A stretch of 64,000 bases of DNA from Biomphalaria glabrata (taxonomy: Eukaryota; Mollusca; Gastropoda; Planorbidae), in contig NC_074717.1 of assembly GCF_947242115.1 (NCBI RefSeq), forward strand, positions 39,514,701-39,578,700. Direction: 5' to 3'. Position numbers and translations under genes: made by a program. The notes beneath the pieces are model-generated. The model searched no databases and was not told the origin of the DNA. It was given only the letters and a program-made list of their open reading frames with translations. This document shows positions 1 to 11,330 of this stretch, piece after piece (the first letter of the stretch is position 1; every line of letters begins with the position of its first letter).

Positions 1-250
1 TTTCCTAAGTAATGTGACGAGTAAGAACAGAGTAGGATTATGAACAAGAAGAATAACGGACAAGACGCCTAAGAAGAGGACGCTAGGCTAGCGACGACAG
101 AGGACTGTGCCCTTTTTATTGTTTATTAAATTGTTGAAGTTACCAGCCTGCGTTATTAAGTATATTCTTGATTCATTCTGTTGTTGTGTCATATGGACTC
201 GCATGCACCATTAACATATATATACTCATCAACAAAATAGACCATCAACA
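1..250 (+). repeat. 5' LTR (left end outside window)
   Basis: Matches 9298-9547 at a constant offset of 9297 with no indel. It ends in CAACA, giving a CA terminus. A TTTTTATTGTTTATTAAA stretch near 112-129 is AT-rich and may serve the core promoter or poly(A) signal; this is inferred only. Confidence 0.92.
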
Positions 251-254
251 GATG

Positions 255-270
255 TGGCGACCCACGACGG
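255..270 (+). other. Probable primer-binding site
   Basis: TGGCGACCCACGACGG starts four bases after the LTR end. A TGG-beginning stretch just inside the 5' LTR is where a tRNA 3' CCA end pairs in LTR elements. I could not assign the tRNA. Confidence 0.55.
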
Positions 271-3200
271 CCAGGGCGTCATTTTGATCTACAATCTAGT
301 TAACTTCGTGTTCTGGATATATCTATCTACAATTCTACACTTGGCGAAGTACACTGGAGAAGTACTGGATTAACATTCGTTTATTTCTACTAGATCTACC
401 CTACGTCTGTGCTAATTATCTGGACTGCAGCTGGATTTTGGCATCTTTGTTCCAGTGGATCTAGACTTTCTATTAGAGAAAATTCGAAACCGTTACCAGC
501 GTCTAGCTTTGTCAGCCAGGTTAGATATTTTTAGATTGAACCTGGATCTATATATAGATCTATATTGACTATATCTATTGTGTCTGAATCCAGAACTATT
601 TCGTCCGTGTAAGTGATCTAGGGCCGGGATCGGCAACCTGCGGCTCGCGAGCCACATGCGGCTCTTTGGGTGTGAAGCTGCGGCTCTTTAGTTCCACACG
701 CAAATATAATTTATTTTATCGAAACATTTTTCAGAATAGTTCTGAATCGTTTAACGAAGAATAGGCACCGATTCTATCTCTCAGCCTTATACCCCCCCCC
801 CCATTACACGCGTCAAAAGTATCTTCAGTCGTCGGAAGCTCTCAAATGTCGCCGTCGTCGGGTGTTTCTATATAGGTTTTAATTTGCTTTCGACGCAAGA
901 CGAAACGGCATCTTAACCACGTGCTTTGGCGGTGACGTATAGTCTGTTGTTTCAAGTAAGTGGGTTAGAAGCGAATGATATTCTCAAAGTTAGAAGCAAT
1001 CTACAAGTAAAGCTAATCTGGCAAGCTTTGCGGTACCAATAAAAATTGCACAAAAAGGCAAACCATTTTCAGATGGTGAGTATGTCAAAGACTGCTTCCT
1101 ACGTGCGCCTGAAGAACTGTTTCGTGATTTCAAAAACAAAAAAAACAAAAACAGAAATCTTGAAAAAATAGTCTTAGATATGCCACTATCCGCTAAAACA
1201 GTACAAGATAGAATAGGTAAAATATCTTGAAATGTAACATATTTGCAGGTGGAAGATATTCCACTTTCTTCTGCCTTATCACTTGCTAGTCTTGCGACAT
1301 AAAAGGCACGGCATAAGTTGCCCATTTTCTCAGGTGTATGTCTTTCCAAGGTCCAAAAGATCTTTCAGGATTGCTACTCTCATGACAAACTAGAGGGGAA
1401 GATAGAGCGAATGTGGTGCAAAAATGCCTTGAAGACAATAAGATCCGAGTTAAATAAAATCATTTAAACAGCAACTGATGGAGCCAGAAGTATGACAGGA
1501 AAAATTAAGGAGCGACAACGATTCTTTGAGTCAAATAAACCACCAAATTCTTACATTTCACATTCACCAAGAAGCGCTTTGTGTCCAAACAATTATGTCC
1601 GAAATAGTTGAGGTTATAAATTTGATAATCAAGATTGTAAACATCATCTTATCAAAGGCACTCTACCATCCTCAGTTGAAAGAACTCTAACGAGATGGAG
1701 ACACAGTATTCCGACATCCTTCATTACATTAAATGTGATGGCTTGAATCGTTTTGCTTTGTGCTTGAATGAAATAAATACATTCCTAAATGAAAAAAAAA
1801 AATAATAACCCTGCATATGAGAACGACAAATGGTCGCAAAATTATACTTTATGGTGGATATAACAGCAATTGGCAAGAAAAAATTGTGGCTCTTTAAAAA
1901 CTTTAAAATTGGGTAAATTGTAATTTTTGGCTCTTTCGACTCAAAAGGTTGCCGACCCCTGATCTAGGGCAGTCCGTCGTCAGTATACCTCTATCTAAAT
2001 ATATATACCTCAAGAGTGAAGATACCTCATTTTGTCAGGTTTATCTGTTTATTGTGAGTACGGAAAGTCATCTGAGTCTACATATCTAGTATCTACAAGC
2101 TGACCGTTGGATTGAGTCACCTTGTCAGGTTTGTTTTTCAAGCTATTAATTGACTGTTGCAGTGTTGCTGAGCTTACAATCTAATCTACACACGAGTGAT
2201 GGTATACCCTACTACCACACTGCGTGACCATCTAATCAACTTGTAAAGTTGACTAATTTATATTCATCAAAAGAGAGAGTTGGACTTAGTCATTTTTTTT
2301 ACCTCTCTTGAGACAGCACCACCAGCTTGTCTCAATATTGACTTATGTTCCTGACCTGAAGACAGAAGCCAGCACCAACAGATCATCAAGTGGAACCGGA
2401 ACCTTGGAACCTGACCAGAGGACTTTATCTGAGATTCGTACCATACTGTGGCAGCACCAGGAGAGATTGGCTCAACTCAGTACTGCCTGTCGAATAGCCT
2501 TTGTGGGAGCACACCTTGCCTTGCCTAAGACTAAGACAGTGGGGAACTTGGGTGGAACTGACCGTTGTAGCTCCGTGGACTGAACAAAGGGGATCTAACT
2601 AAAGATACGTTTATTTTTTCTCTCCATTATTATTAAATTAAGTCTATTAGGGACAGTAGATCTTTGTTAAGAGCAGGTTGCCTGATAAGGGCGTCATTAT
2701 AGGACACATTAGAAAGTGGACCTGCTCCATTTAATAAAGTCTCGATGATTGTTTAGATTGTCTTGTTTTGTTCGTATCCACGTACATTTTATTTTTTTTT
2801 AGAAGTCAGGTGAAGTCATCTTTATTTGTCTCTTTCAGTGTATACTTCCTCTAAAAAGTCTCATCTCATTAGAATAGATTTATTTTTTTGTGTCTTATTA
2901 CGTTTATTTTACATTATTCTTATTATATATTAGTAATTTTATCTTAAGTAGATAAGGTAAGCCACGTTTAATCTAGATTATAAATTCTAGATTGTTTCCA
3001 GGTAGTAACTAAATTGTTATACCTATGAGAGCCTTTGATCTATTTTATCCTGAAGACAACTGAGTCTAAGGAGTAATTATTTATATATAGATCTTTTGTC
3101 CCGATTAATCGGTTGACATTATTTTATAGATGTGTTTAAACACAGTCTAATTGGTCAGAATAAAATTTTTTGTCAGTATCACTGGATTGTGATTTACTGT

Positions 3201-3606
3201 TGGAGGTATAATATTGATTTATCTATTTGAAGTTGTATTGAAGTTGTATTGAATCTAGACTAGTGACTAGAATAGTCCTAGGGGTATTTATTGGCAAGAA
3301 GTAAGTCCATTGAATTAAGTATTGAGGTATTGATATTTGTTTATGTGGCCTAAAGTAAGTCCACTGAATTAAGGTGATATAAAATTTGGAGTTGTATTCA
3401 AGTATTGTGGCTGTGAGTAAGTCCACTGAGGTAATATTTGTTGATATAACATTGAGCAAAGGTATTTAAATATATAAATATATATATATATATTACAAGA
3501 AGTATTTGAAAGAAAGTTTTTGTGAAAACTAAATTGTGATATTTAGGCCAATAGGGAGGTCATATCAAAACTATATTGAGACATTGTTTAAAATAAAATA
3601 AGCATA
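271..3606 (+). other. Long non-coding leader of the LTR element
   Basis: About 3.3 kb lies between the primer-binding site and the gag ATG, or about 2.0 kb without the hAT insertion at 624-1961. I see no gene in it. A 91-codon open stretch at 2308-2583 has no recognisable domain. Between 3230 and 3445 the phrase AAGTCCAYTGA recurs three times in a loose repeat. A short (AT)n run lies at 3473-3492. Confidence 0.6.
624..1961 (+). mobile_element. Decayed hAT transposon nested in the LTR-element leader
   Basis: The ends are inverted: CCGGGATCGGCAACC at the left and the complement of CAGGGGTCGGCAACC at the right. The 8-bp target duplication ATCTAGGG is perfect (616-623 and 1962-1969), which is diagnostic of hAT elements. 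Inside, + strand stretches still read like a hAT transposase of the Charlie/GTF2IRD2/ZBED5 kind, for example KIAQKGKPFSDGEYVKDC near 1045-1100 and HQEALCVQ near 1570. Stops and frame changes break it throughout, so it cannot make a transposase. The 119-codon open frame on the other strand (990-1349) is only its shadow. Confidence 0.9.
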
Positions 3607-6600
3607 ATGGCAACAGCTCCAAACTTTGATTATATGGAGACTTTTCGCCAGCAAATTATTGCTGAGGCTAAACAGCTAGAACTTAAAGGAAAGGACCTAA
3701 CTAGCTATGTACAGCAAATGGTGACAATAGAGAGAGATAGAATAGATAAGATAGAAATGGAAAAGAATAAACTAGATGCACAATTAATAAAAGAAGAAGC
3801 AGATAGGAAATTACAATATGATCTTGAGAAATTGAGAATTGAAGCTGAACAAAATAAACAAAAAGTTAATAGCAATAATACTAATGATAGATCTAATACT
3901 AATACTACCAATGCCCCAGACAATCACATTGAAACCAATAATAGTAATAATCACACAAACAACACTAATATTTCAAGTGATAACAACCATTGGTTGAGGA
4001 AAAAACTACAACCCTTTCAGGAGGCTAGAGATTGTATTTCAGACTACCTAAAGAGATATGAAATTAAAATGGTTAATTGCAATATAAGGGAGGAAGAGTG
4101 GTCTCAAATTTTGTTAGACTTTGTACAAGGGCAAGCTCTTACAATTTGTCAAAACCATAATCATACTGTACAAAATAGCTACCAAATTTTAAAAAAGGAA
4201 TTGCTGAATGCATATGGACACAATGCCAGCACATTCAGAAAAAAATATTTTGAAAACACACCTTCCAATCAGATAGAACCACAAACCACTATAAATTTGG
4301 AAAAAGACTATTTTAATAAATGGCTGGGATTTGAGAAGATTGACAGTACCTTTGAGGGATTAAAAAATTTTATATTACTTGATAATTTTGTAGCTAAGTG
4401 TGACCCGCAATTACAATCATTTATCAAAGAAAGGAATCCCAAAGTTTTGGATGATGTTACTGAGATAATAAGAACATATAAAAATGCCTATCCCAACAAC
4501 CTTTTTTCATGTAAAGATAAAAAGAATATTGATCTAGTGGGATATACACAGGAAAACAATGAAAGAAGTAGAAATAGAAGTAGGGATAGCCAACATTTTA
4601 GATATAGCAATAGGAGAGATAGGTCAAACAACAGGGATGTTACATGTTATAGATGTGGGAAAAAAGGACATATGGCTATGAGATGCAGGGGAACACAAAA
4701 CAGGTCAAACAGTAGGAATAATTATAATAGATCAAGTAGTACACATAATTACAATAGGACAGATAGTAGAAATAATTACAGAGCAGACAGTAGGAATAGG
4801 TACAGCAATTACAACAACAATTACAATAATAACACATACAATAGGAGTAAAAGCAGGGAATATAAAAATAGAGATTCTGACAGAGTGTTTTTTGTTAGGG
4901 AAAATAAAAACAATTTTGCTTTCTACCCAGCTTTTATTAACAATGTTTCAATAAAGGCAATCCGAGATAGTGGCTGTAACACACTCGTGGTTCGGGCTGA
5001 TCTCATTGAGGCGCAATATTATAGGGGATATACAAGGAAAGTGGAGTTGGCAGATGGCAGTATAAAGGAATTTAAAGTATTTAAAGTGTTTATTGAGACA
5101 CCTTTTTACACTGGCCATTGTGAGGGAGTAGCCATGCCTAACATGAGACATGATATGTTAATTGGAAACCTAACGGGTTTGAAGGAATGTTCAAGACAGG
5201 AAATTGAAGCATGGGAAAAGAAATATGAAAGGTTACAGCAGAATAGGAATACTGAAACAGAAAATTACATTAGTAATATGGTAATAACCAGATCTAAGAA
5301 CAAGCCAAAACAAGAAACTCAGGAATTTATTGATGTGAATGATGAAATAGTTAATGGTGAAGAAGATAAAGAGAAAGAGGTTGAAATACAAGGTCAAAAA
5401 CAAGATGAAACGCAAGCAGAAAAACAGAAAGATGGAACTGAAGAAATGAAAACAGAAGAATTGAAAGGAATAAACAAATTGGCTCAAGAACAGAAACAAG
5501 ATAACATCATTGGGAAAACATATGACAGAATTAGTGATAGGAGAAATAATAACCCAATGGAGAAATATGTCATAGAAGAAGGAATACTATTTAGGAAAAC
5601 AAAAATAAATGATAGAGAAATAAAACAATTAGTCTTACCACAAAAGTATTGGAAGGATGTCATGATTCTGTCACATGACAGTAATTTAAGTGGATATAGG
5701 GGTATAAAGAAATGTTTTAGAAATTTAGCAACTCAAGTATTTTGGCCTAAAATGAAAGGAACTATATCAAAATACATAAGATCATGTGATATGTGTCAAA
5801 GAAGGGGACTTAAGGGTAAATTAGGTAAAGCTCCATTACAGTCAATGGATGAACCAAATAAACCATTTCAAAAAATAGCAATAGACATCATAGGACCTTT
5901 AACTAAAACAGAACATAATAATAAGTACATATTGACAATAGTAGACATGTTCAGTAGATATCCTGAAGCAGTGGTATTATCCAATATAGACACAGAAAAT
6001 ATTATTAATGCTTTAGATCAAAAGTTCATAGTCAGACATGGGATACCAAAAACATTACTATCAGACAATGCTTCTATGTTTACATCTGAGTTATTTAAAA
6101 GATGGACATTAAAATATGGTATAGAACACATTAAATCATCGCCATTCCACCCGGAAGCCAACGGGCTTTGTGAACGCCTAAACAGTGTTATAAAAAGATC
6201 CTTAGCTAAAATTGTAGAAAATAATCAGAAAAACTGGGATCACTATATTAATTTTGTTCTATTTTCTATTAGAAATAATATTCATGAGGCAACTCAATTT
6301 TCACCATATGAGTTAGTACATGGAAGGAAACCTAGAGATGAAATACAAATTTTTAAAGAAAGTTTGATCTTAAATAAAATAGAAAAGGAAAATGACAATG
6401 AAACAGCATTAGATTTAAAACAAATATGGGCGGAAGCTTTTGAGAATAACATGAAATATAAAGAAACAGTACATGAGAACTTAAATGAAAAAAGAAAATT
6501 AAGAACATTGGAGGTAGGAGACAAGGTATTACTTTTGGTAATTGACTTAAAAAACAAATTAGGAAAACAGTGGAAGGGTCCATTTGTTGTTACAAATAAA

Positions 6601-8271
6601 ACAAGTGAAGTAAACTATAAGATTAATATGAATGGAAAAATAAAAACATATCATATAAATAATTTGAAGTTGTACAATGAGAGAAATGAAAATCAATTTC
6701 AAAATTTGGATACAGAAGTAAACAATGAAAATCAAACTCAAAAGTTAGATACAGAAACTGTGGAAAATGAAAATCAGGTAGATGAATGTTTAATTGTTTT
6801 AATCAATGAGGAAACTAATGAAAATGATATTAAAAATATTCCTATACTAGAAACTAAAGATAACCAAACATGGGAAAAACTGAATCTAGAAAATTTATCT
6901 CCAGAAAAAACAAAAGACATAATAAATGTAATCAGTGATTTTAAAGAAATTTTTTCCAGTTTGCCAGGAAAAACAAATATCATAAAGCATGACATAAAGT
7001 TAAATAGTGACAAACCTATTTTCATGAAGCCTTATAGGATTCCATTACACTTACAGGGAAAAGTTAAAGATGAAATAGACAGCTTATTAAAACTAGGAAT
7101 AATAGAACCATCCAATTCAGCTTATGCTTCACCAATAGTTATAGCAAAGAAAAAGAATGGGGATATAAGGTTATGCATAGATTATAGACAGTTAAATAAG
7201 ATAACTGAATTTGATCCTTACCCTATGCCTAACATTGATGACATATTACACAAATTGTCCAATGCTAAAGTATTTACAAAATTGGATCTGACAAAAGGAT
7301 ATTGGCAAATTCCTTTAACCAATAGAGCTAAACCTTATACTGCATTTATCACTCCTTATGGAATATTCCAATGGAACTTTATGAGCTTTGGGCTTATAAA
7401 TGCTCCAGCTACCTTTAATAGGATGATGATATCAGTTATAGGTCATAGAAAAAATGTAATCTGTTACTTAGATGATATATGCATTTTTCATGAGGATTGG
7501 AAAGAACATTTAAAAGGAATTAGGGAGATTTTTGAGTTAATTAAACAAAATGGTCTAACAGTTCAAGCAGAAAAGGTAGAGATAGGCTTAGAAGAAATCA
7601 CATTTTTAGGACATAGAGTTAAAAATAATACTATCAGTCCCATTGAAGATAATGTAAAGAAGATATTAGAAATAGAAATACCAACAACACAAAAACAGAT
7701 TAAATCAATACTAGGGATGATAAACTATTATAGAAAATACATACCAAATTTAGCAGAGATAGTTGATCCATTAAACCAGTTATTAAAGAAAGGACAGCCT
7801 AGAAAAGTGACTTGTAATAGAAAGTGTGTAGAAGCTATAGAGAAAGTTAAGCATATTTTTTCTACAAATTTGATATTGAGATTACCAGATGTTTCTAAAA
7901 TATTCTATGTCACTACTGATGCTTCTGGTAGTGCTATAGGAGGTTGTTTGATGCAACAGTATGATAAATTACACCCAATAATTTATGTAAGTAGGAAATT
8001 ATCTGATACTGAGAAGAGATACAGTGTCATAGAGAAGGAGGCTTTAGCTGTTGTTTGGGTTGTAACTAAGTTGGAAAGCTATTTACTGGGAAACAAATTC
8101 ATATTGTTATCTGATCACAGGCCTCTAAAGTTTATGCAAGAAAAAAGTATTAAAAATGGTAGATTATACAGGTGGTTTCTAATTTTACAAGAATATAATT
8201 TTCAATTGGAGGCTATTAGGGGAGAAATTAATATTGTAGCTGACATGTTGTCAAGAGTTACCGTGAGATAA
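3607..8271 (+). CDS. gag-pol: Gag-pol polyprotein of the LTR element (1554 aa)
   Basis: A single frame holds all parts. Residues ~1-100 are coiled-coil-like, rich in K/E/Q, then Asn/Thr-rich. A gag-like helical region covers ~128-300. A CCHC zinc knuckle (CYRCGKKGHMAMRC) is at ~347-360, followed by an Arg/Asn/Ser-rich stretch. An aspartic protease motif DSG is at ~454. The integrase zinc-binding region is at ~690-735 and its core at ~757-920, with the DIIGPL, SDNASMF and EANGLCER signatures. A low-complexity acidic linker covers ~1020-1130. RT lies at ~1140-1310 with YLDDI near 1287, and RNase H at ~1435-1550 with TTDASGSA and SDHRPLKF. The frame is uninterrupted with no gag/pol shift, so products would come from proteolysis of one polyprotein (inferred). 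Codon use is AT-rich like the surroundings. Confidence 0.95.
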   Translation: MATAPNFDYMETFRQQIIAEAKQLELKGKDLTSYVQQMVTIERDRIDKIEMEKNKLDAQLIKEEADRKLQYDLEKLRIEAEQNKQKVNSNNTNDRSNTNTTNAPDNHIETNNSNNHTNNTNISSDNNHWLRKKLQPFQEARDCISDYLKRYEIKMVNCNIREEEWSQILLDFVQGQALTICQNHNHTVQNSYQILKKELLNAYGHNASTFRKKYFENTPSNQIEPQTTINLEKDYFNKWLGFEKIDSTFEGLKNFILLDNFVAKCDPQLQSFIKERNPKVLDDVTEIIRTYKNAYPNNLFSCKDKKNIDLVGYTQENNERSRNRSRDSQHFRYSNRRDRSNNRDVTCYRCGKKGHMAMRCRGTQNRSNSRNNYNRSSSTHNYNRTDSRNNYRADSRNRYSNYNNNYNNNTYNRSKSREYKNRDSDRVFFVRENKNNFAFYPAFINNVSIKAIRDSGCNTLVVRADLIEAQYYRGYTRKVELADGSIKEFKVFKVFIETPFYTGHCEGVAMPNMRHDMLIGNLTGLKECSRQEIEAWEKKYERLQQNRNTETENYISNMVITRSKNKPKQETQEFIDVNDEIVNGEEDKEKEVEIQGQKQDETQAEKQKDGTEEMKTEELKGINKLAQEQKQDNIIGKTYDRISDRRNNNPMEKYVIEEGILFRKTKINDREIKQLVLPQKYWKDVMILSHDSNLSGYRGIKKCFRNLATQVFWPKMKGTISKYIRSCDMCQRRGLKGKLGKAPLQSMDEPNKPFQKIAIDIIGPLTKTEHNNKYILTIVDMFSRYPEAVVLSNIDTENIINALDQKFIVRHGIPKTLLSDNASMFTSELFKRWTLKYGIEHIKSSPFHPEANGLCERLNSVIKRSLAKIVENNQKNWDHYINFVLFSIRNNIHEATQFSPYELVHGRKPRDEIQIFKESLILNKIEKENDNETALDLKQIWAEAFENNMKYKETVHENLNEKRKLRTLEVGDKVLLLVIDLKNKLGKQWKGPFVVTNKTSEVNYKINMNGKIKTYHINNLKLYNERNENQFQNLDTEVNNENQTQKLDTETVENENQVDECLIVLINEETNENDIKNIPILETKDNQTWEKLNLENLSPEKTKDIINVISDFKEIFSSLPGKTNIIKHDIKLNSDKPIFMKPYRIPLHLQGKVKDEIDSLLKLGIIEPSNSAYASPIVIAKKKNGDIRLCIDYRQLNKITEFDPYPMPNIDDILHKLSNAKVFTKLDLTKGYWQIPLTNRAKPYTAFITPYGIFQWNFMSFGLINAPATFNRMMISVIGHRKNVICYLDDICIFHEDWKEHLKGIREIFELIKQNGLTVQAEKVEIGLEEITFLGHRVKNNTISPIEDNVKKILEIEIPTTQKQIKSILGMINYYRKYIPNLAEIVDPLNQLLKKGQPRKVTCNRKCVEAIEKVKHIFSTNLILRLPDVSKIFYVTTDASGSAIGGCLMQQYDKLHPIIYVSRKLSDTEKRYSVIEKEALAVVWVVTKLESYLLGNKFILLSDHRPLKFMQEKSIKNGRLYRWFLILQEYNFQLEAIRGEINIVADMLSRVTVR

Positions 8272-9239
8272 ACTGTTGTAAATAATGATTATTCATTTTG
8301 ATTTGTTTATGCATGTATATATATGTATATGTTTTAGTCAATGGGTATGAATAAGTTGTTTATATATGGACTATATATTTTATTTCCTTTAAAGGAAGAT
8401 AACTCAGTAAAATATAACTTGGGAATTTTATTAAATCAAGGGAGATAACTATAAAATTTCAATAATTGAAGTCAAAGGTGTAAATTAAAGTAAGTATGAT
8501 CATCTACAGTCATTATTTTTTTATATAATCATTATCATCCATTAGTAAAAGGCTAGGTCAGTTTGGAAATGGTAAGTGGAGAGAAAATATACTTATTGGT
8601 ACCCAACAAAAAAGTTAAGTAGAATAATTTGGAAAGCTGTTTTGACACAAATATTACATTTTGTCTGACAGGAAAAGTTTGGTGTGATGTGAGGCGACCA
8701 GCCATGAACATATAGCCAATGACAGTATTTACTCTGAAAAACTCTGATTTATGCCTATGGAGTCAGCAAAGGTATCTTCGTATGTGGACTATATACATGT
8801 GTATTTACTCTGAAAAACTGTTTTATGTCTGTGGAATCGACAAAGGCATCGTCGTATGGGGACTGTATACATGTCTTGATGGACTTAGTACTATTGGTTG
8901 GTGAAACTATTACACTGTACTATACTATTTCATCGTCAATGACATGAGTGATGATTAGAACACTATATACCGGATATTTTCTTACCAATAACTGTATTGG
9001 AACTGTATTGTTTTCTTGGTGTCAACATTCAACTACAGTGTGAACTTTGTGACATAGGAACATGGACAATTTTACCAGGGAACTGATGAAGATGGGAAAC
9101 ATTATGATGTCCATCAAGATCAAGATATATGTTTGTTTTGTCTTTCCCCAAAATTTTGGCCATATATATTGTACAGACATGACAGTAGGGATAGTGTTTT
9201 AGACTGAAAAAAAAAATTGACAAAATTTTTTTTTTGATA
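8272..9239 (+). other. 3' non-coding part of LTR element with 75-bp duplication
   Basis: No gene is seen. Two imperfect tandem units begin TATTTACTCTGAAAAACT, at about 8726 and 8801, and run through TATACATGT. The small open frames here are chance. Confidence 0.6.
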
Positions 9240-9253
9240 AAGGGGGGAGGAAA
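9240..9253 (+). other. Polypurine tract
   Basis: AAGGGGGGAGGAAA lies directly upstream of the inferred 3' LTR start (TGTAATGACAC at 9256), the expected place for the plus-strand primer of an LTR element. Confidence 0.75.
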
Positions 9254-9255
9254 TA

Positions 9256-9547
9256 TGTAATGACACAAGATGCGTAGAAGTTGATGGGAATCGGGTTTTT
9301 CCTAAGTAATGTGACGAGTAAGAACAGAGTAGGATTATGAACAAGAAGAATAACGGACAAGACGCCTAAGAAGAGGACGCTAGGCTAGCGACGACAGAGG
9401 ACTGTGCCCTTTTTATTGTTTATTAAATTGTTGAAGTTACCAGCCTGCGTTATTAAGTATATTCTTGATTCATTCTGTTGTTGTGTCATATGGACTCGCA
9501 TGCACCATTAACATATATATACTCATCAACAAAATAGACCATCAACA
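9256..9547 (+). repeat. 3' LTR
   Basis: Inferred as TG...CA, 292 bases, starting right after the purine tract. Its last 250 bases equal the 5' LTR with no difference that I could find. Confidence 0.88.
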
Positions 9548-10316
9548 GCTGGCAATGCCGGTGTTTTTTCAATCGCGAGTAGCATTACCTTTTTTTCATA
9601 TTGAATAACGCCCCGAAATGACAATTATATCTTTATTTCAGAAGATTTGTTTGAGTTTTCAGAAGATATTAATAATTTCAGGAAATTTCGGGACTTTTTC
9701 GTACATTTTGGAATTTCAGATTTCTGGAGTCCCCGTCTACGTTAAAATTGTTTAATTTTATAATTTAGCGCAGGGTCTATGAAAGTGCGGGGCCCACTGC
9801 GCCCGCATAGGTTGCAGTGGCCTAAGGCCGGCCCTGGGTATAAGCTGAATTAGTTCCCTTGCCGTGAGTTCTAATTCAAGCCATACAACTTTTTTTTTTC
9901 ATTTAAAAAGCGATCACGGCAACATTTACCCAGATACCCCCTTCTTCCCTTCCCCATTTTCTAAACTGGTTCTGACAAGTGATATGATCATAGCGCATTG
10001 AGTAAGCTAAAAGCATGAAATTGCTCTAAACAAAATCAATTGGTAAAAATATTTCTTATCGCACAGATTTATTATTGCTAGTCTAGATCTATTACAAATT
10101 TAATCACATGACTGATTCAAACAATGGATACAATTACACTTAATATAAGCTTTGTATTTTTTTAAAAGTATTTTTTTATATTTTTCTTGTTTTGTGTTAG
10201 AATAAATCTCTCTTTGATCTTGTCCTATATGCTCGTTTTCATGTTAAAACAGTTTCCTGTTGTCATTCTTGAAGTTTGTTATTATTGTCTTGAGTAATTT
10301 GATGCACAGTACACAG
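9548..10316. repeat. Intergenic DNA with a copy of dispersed repeat R1
   Basis: No gene. 9771-9834 is a small MITE-like piece ending GGCCTAAGGCCGGCCCTG. About 9838-10170 belongs to a family (R1) seen again at 39239-39540 and 54690-54980. Shared phrases include TCATAGCGCATTGAG or close variants, CACATGACTGAT, and AATATAAGCTTTG. Confidence 0.6.
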
Positions 10317-10756
10317 CACCACTTGCAAAACTCAAAACATGGACAGAAAAAGGCATAGCAGCCGATACCAAATTGTGGGAAAATGTCACTCTCAGGTCAT
10401 GGCCACTGCAGAACTAGAGAGGAGGATTCTAGCAATAGATTGGAAATGCTACAGAAGGATCCTAGGTATCACAAATTTAAGACCGCATCACAAACGAAGA
10501 GATTAGAGACAGGGTTACTGCAGCGACTGGACCCCATGATGACCTGATAACTACTGTAAAAAAAAAACCCGCAAAAGTGTATGGCCACATTACAAGGTCT
10601 CCAGAGCTCGCAAAGACCTTACTTCAGGGAACAGTACTAGGAAAAAGAAGAAGAGGCAGTCAGAGAAAGCGATGGGAAGACAACATAAAATAATGGAAGG
10701 GCCTACCATTGAAAGTGGTTCTATCCAATGCTAAAGACAGAGAGGAACGGAGAAAG
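10317..10756 (+). mobile_element. LINE reverse-transcriptase 3' fragment, broken
   Basis: Translated pieces read like the C-terminal tail of non-LTR retrotransposon ORF2, such as ELERRILAI, CYRRILG, GPHDDLITTVK and GKRRRGSQRKRWEDN. Stops and frame changes break it. The same family recurs on the - strand at about 20232-20545 and 49000-49420. The clade cannot be set from this tail. Confidence 0.75.
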
Positions 10757-10757
10757 A

Positions 10758-11007
10758 CAGAGCCGGCTTTAGGCATTGGCAAACTAGGTAGCTGCCTAAT
10801 GGTCTCCGATTGGTGGCGGCATCGCATAAAACTTAATGTTTTTTAGAAGAAGTAGTAAAACTTGTGCCAATGCTGTTGGAGTCACCAGGTTTTAAATAAA
10901 TTGTGTAATTCTACTTTTTTTGCTGTTTATTTTTTATTTGTCTATTTCATTTGGGCACCTCCAAATTCACTTCGCATAGGGCCTCCAATTATCTAAGGCC
11001 GGCCCTG
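10758..11007. mobile_element. hAT-like MITE (CAGRGCCGGC ends)
   Basis: CAGAGCCGGCTTTAGG at the left is inverted against CTAAGGCCGGCCCTG at the right. About 250 bp with no coding capacity. The flanks do not give a convincing 8-bp duplication. A related element is at 46427-46769. Confidence 0.6.
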
Positions 11008-11116
11008 GTGATGCCATAACGGTCCAACAGACTAAGGGATAGATGAAGGTGAATTTAATATACAGGGCATCCGAGTTTTTTTTTTTTTTAAAGATTTGTA
11101 TATATTTTTCAGCCCC

Positions 11117-11118
<2 letters not shown>

Positions 11119-11191
<73 letters not shown>

Positions 11192-11284
11192 TGAGGAGAG
11201 AAGATAGATAGAGATAGAGGGAGAGACTGAGAGAGAGAGAGAGAGAGAGACGGGGATTGAAGGGGAAAAGAAATAAAAGATTAC

Positions 11285-11325
<41 letters not shown>
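11119..11325. repeat. (GA)n and (TA)n microsatellites
   Basis: Nearly pure (GA)n runs over 11119-11187, then interrupted GA-rich DNA to about 11250, then (AT)n at 11288-11325. The Ser/Leu- and Tyr/Ile-repeat open frames here are artefacts of these runs. Confidence 0.95.

Positions 11326-11330
<5 letters not shown>

Larger units (their letters stand above)
1..9547 (+). mobile_element. Ty3/gypsy-like LTR retrotransposon, Gmr1-type pol order
   Basis: Directly repeated ends (1-250 and 9298-9547, extending left to 9256 in the 3' copy) flank a leader, one gag-pol frame, a 3' non-coding part and a purine tract. The 5' LTR lacks its first ~42 bases only because the window starts inside it. Pol order is protease, integrase, RT, RNase H. 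Most gypsy elements place integrase last; integrase before RT in a gypsy-type pol is known from the Gmr1 group. Apart from a hAT copy in the leader it looks whole. The two LTRs read as identical over the shared 250 bases, which suggests a young insertion. The 3' flank begins GCTGGCAATG; the 5' flank lies outside, so target duplication cannot be tested. Confidence 0.93.

Noticed and set aside
2308-2583. A 91-codon frame in the leader of the LTR element as an extra gene
   Set aside because: No domain, no repeat of it elsewhere, and a length expected by chance in a 2-kb leader.
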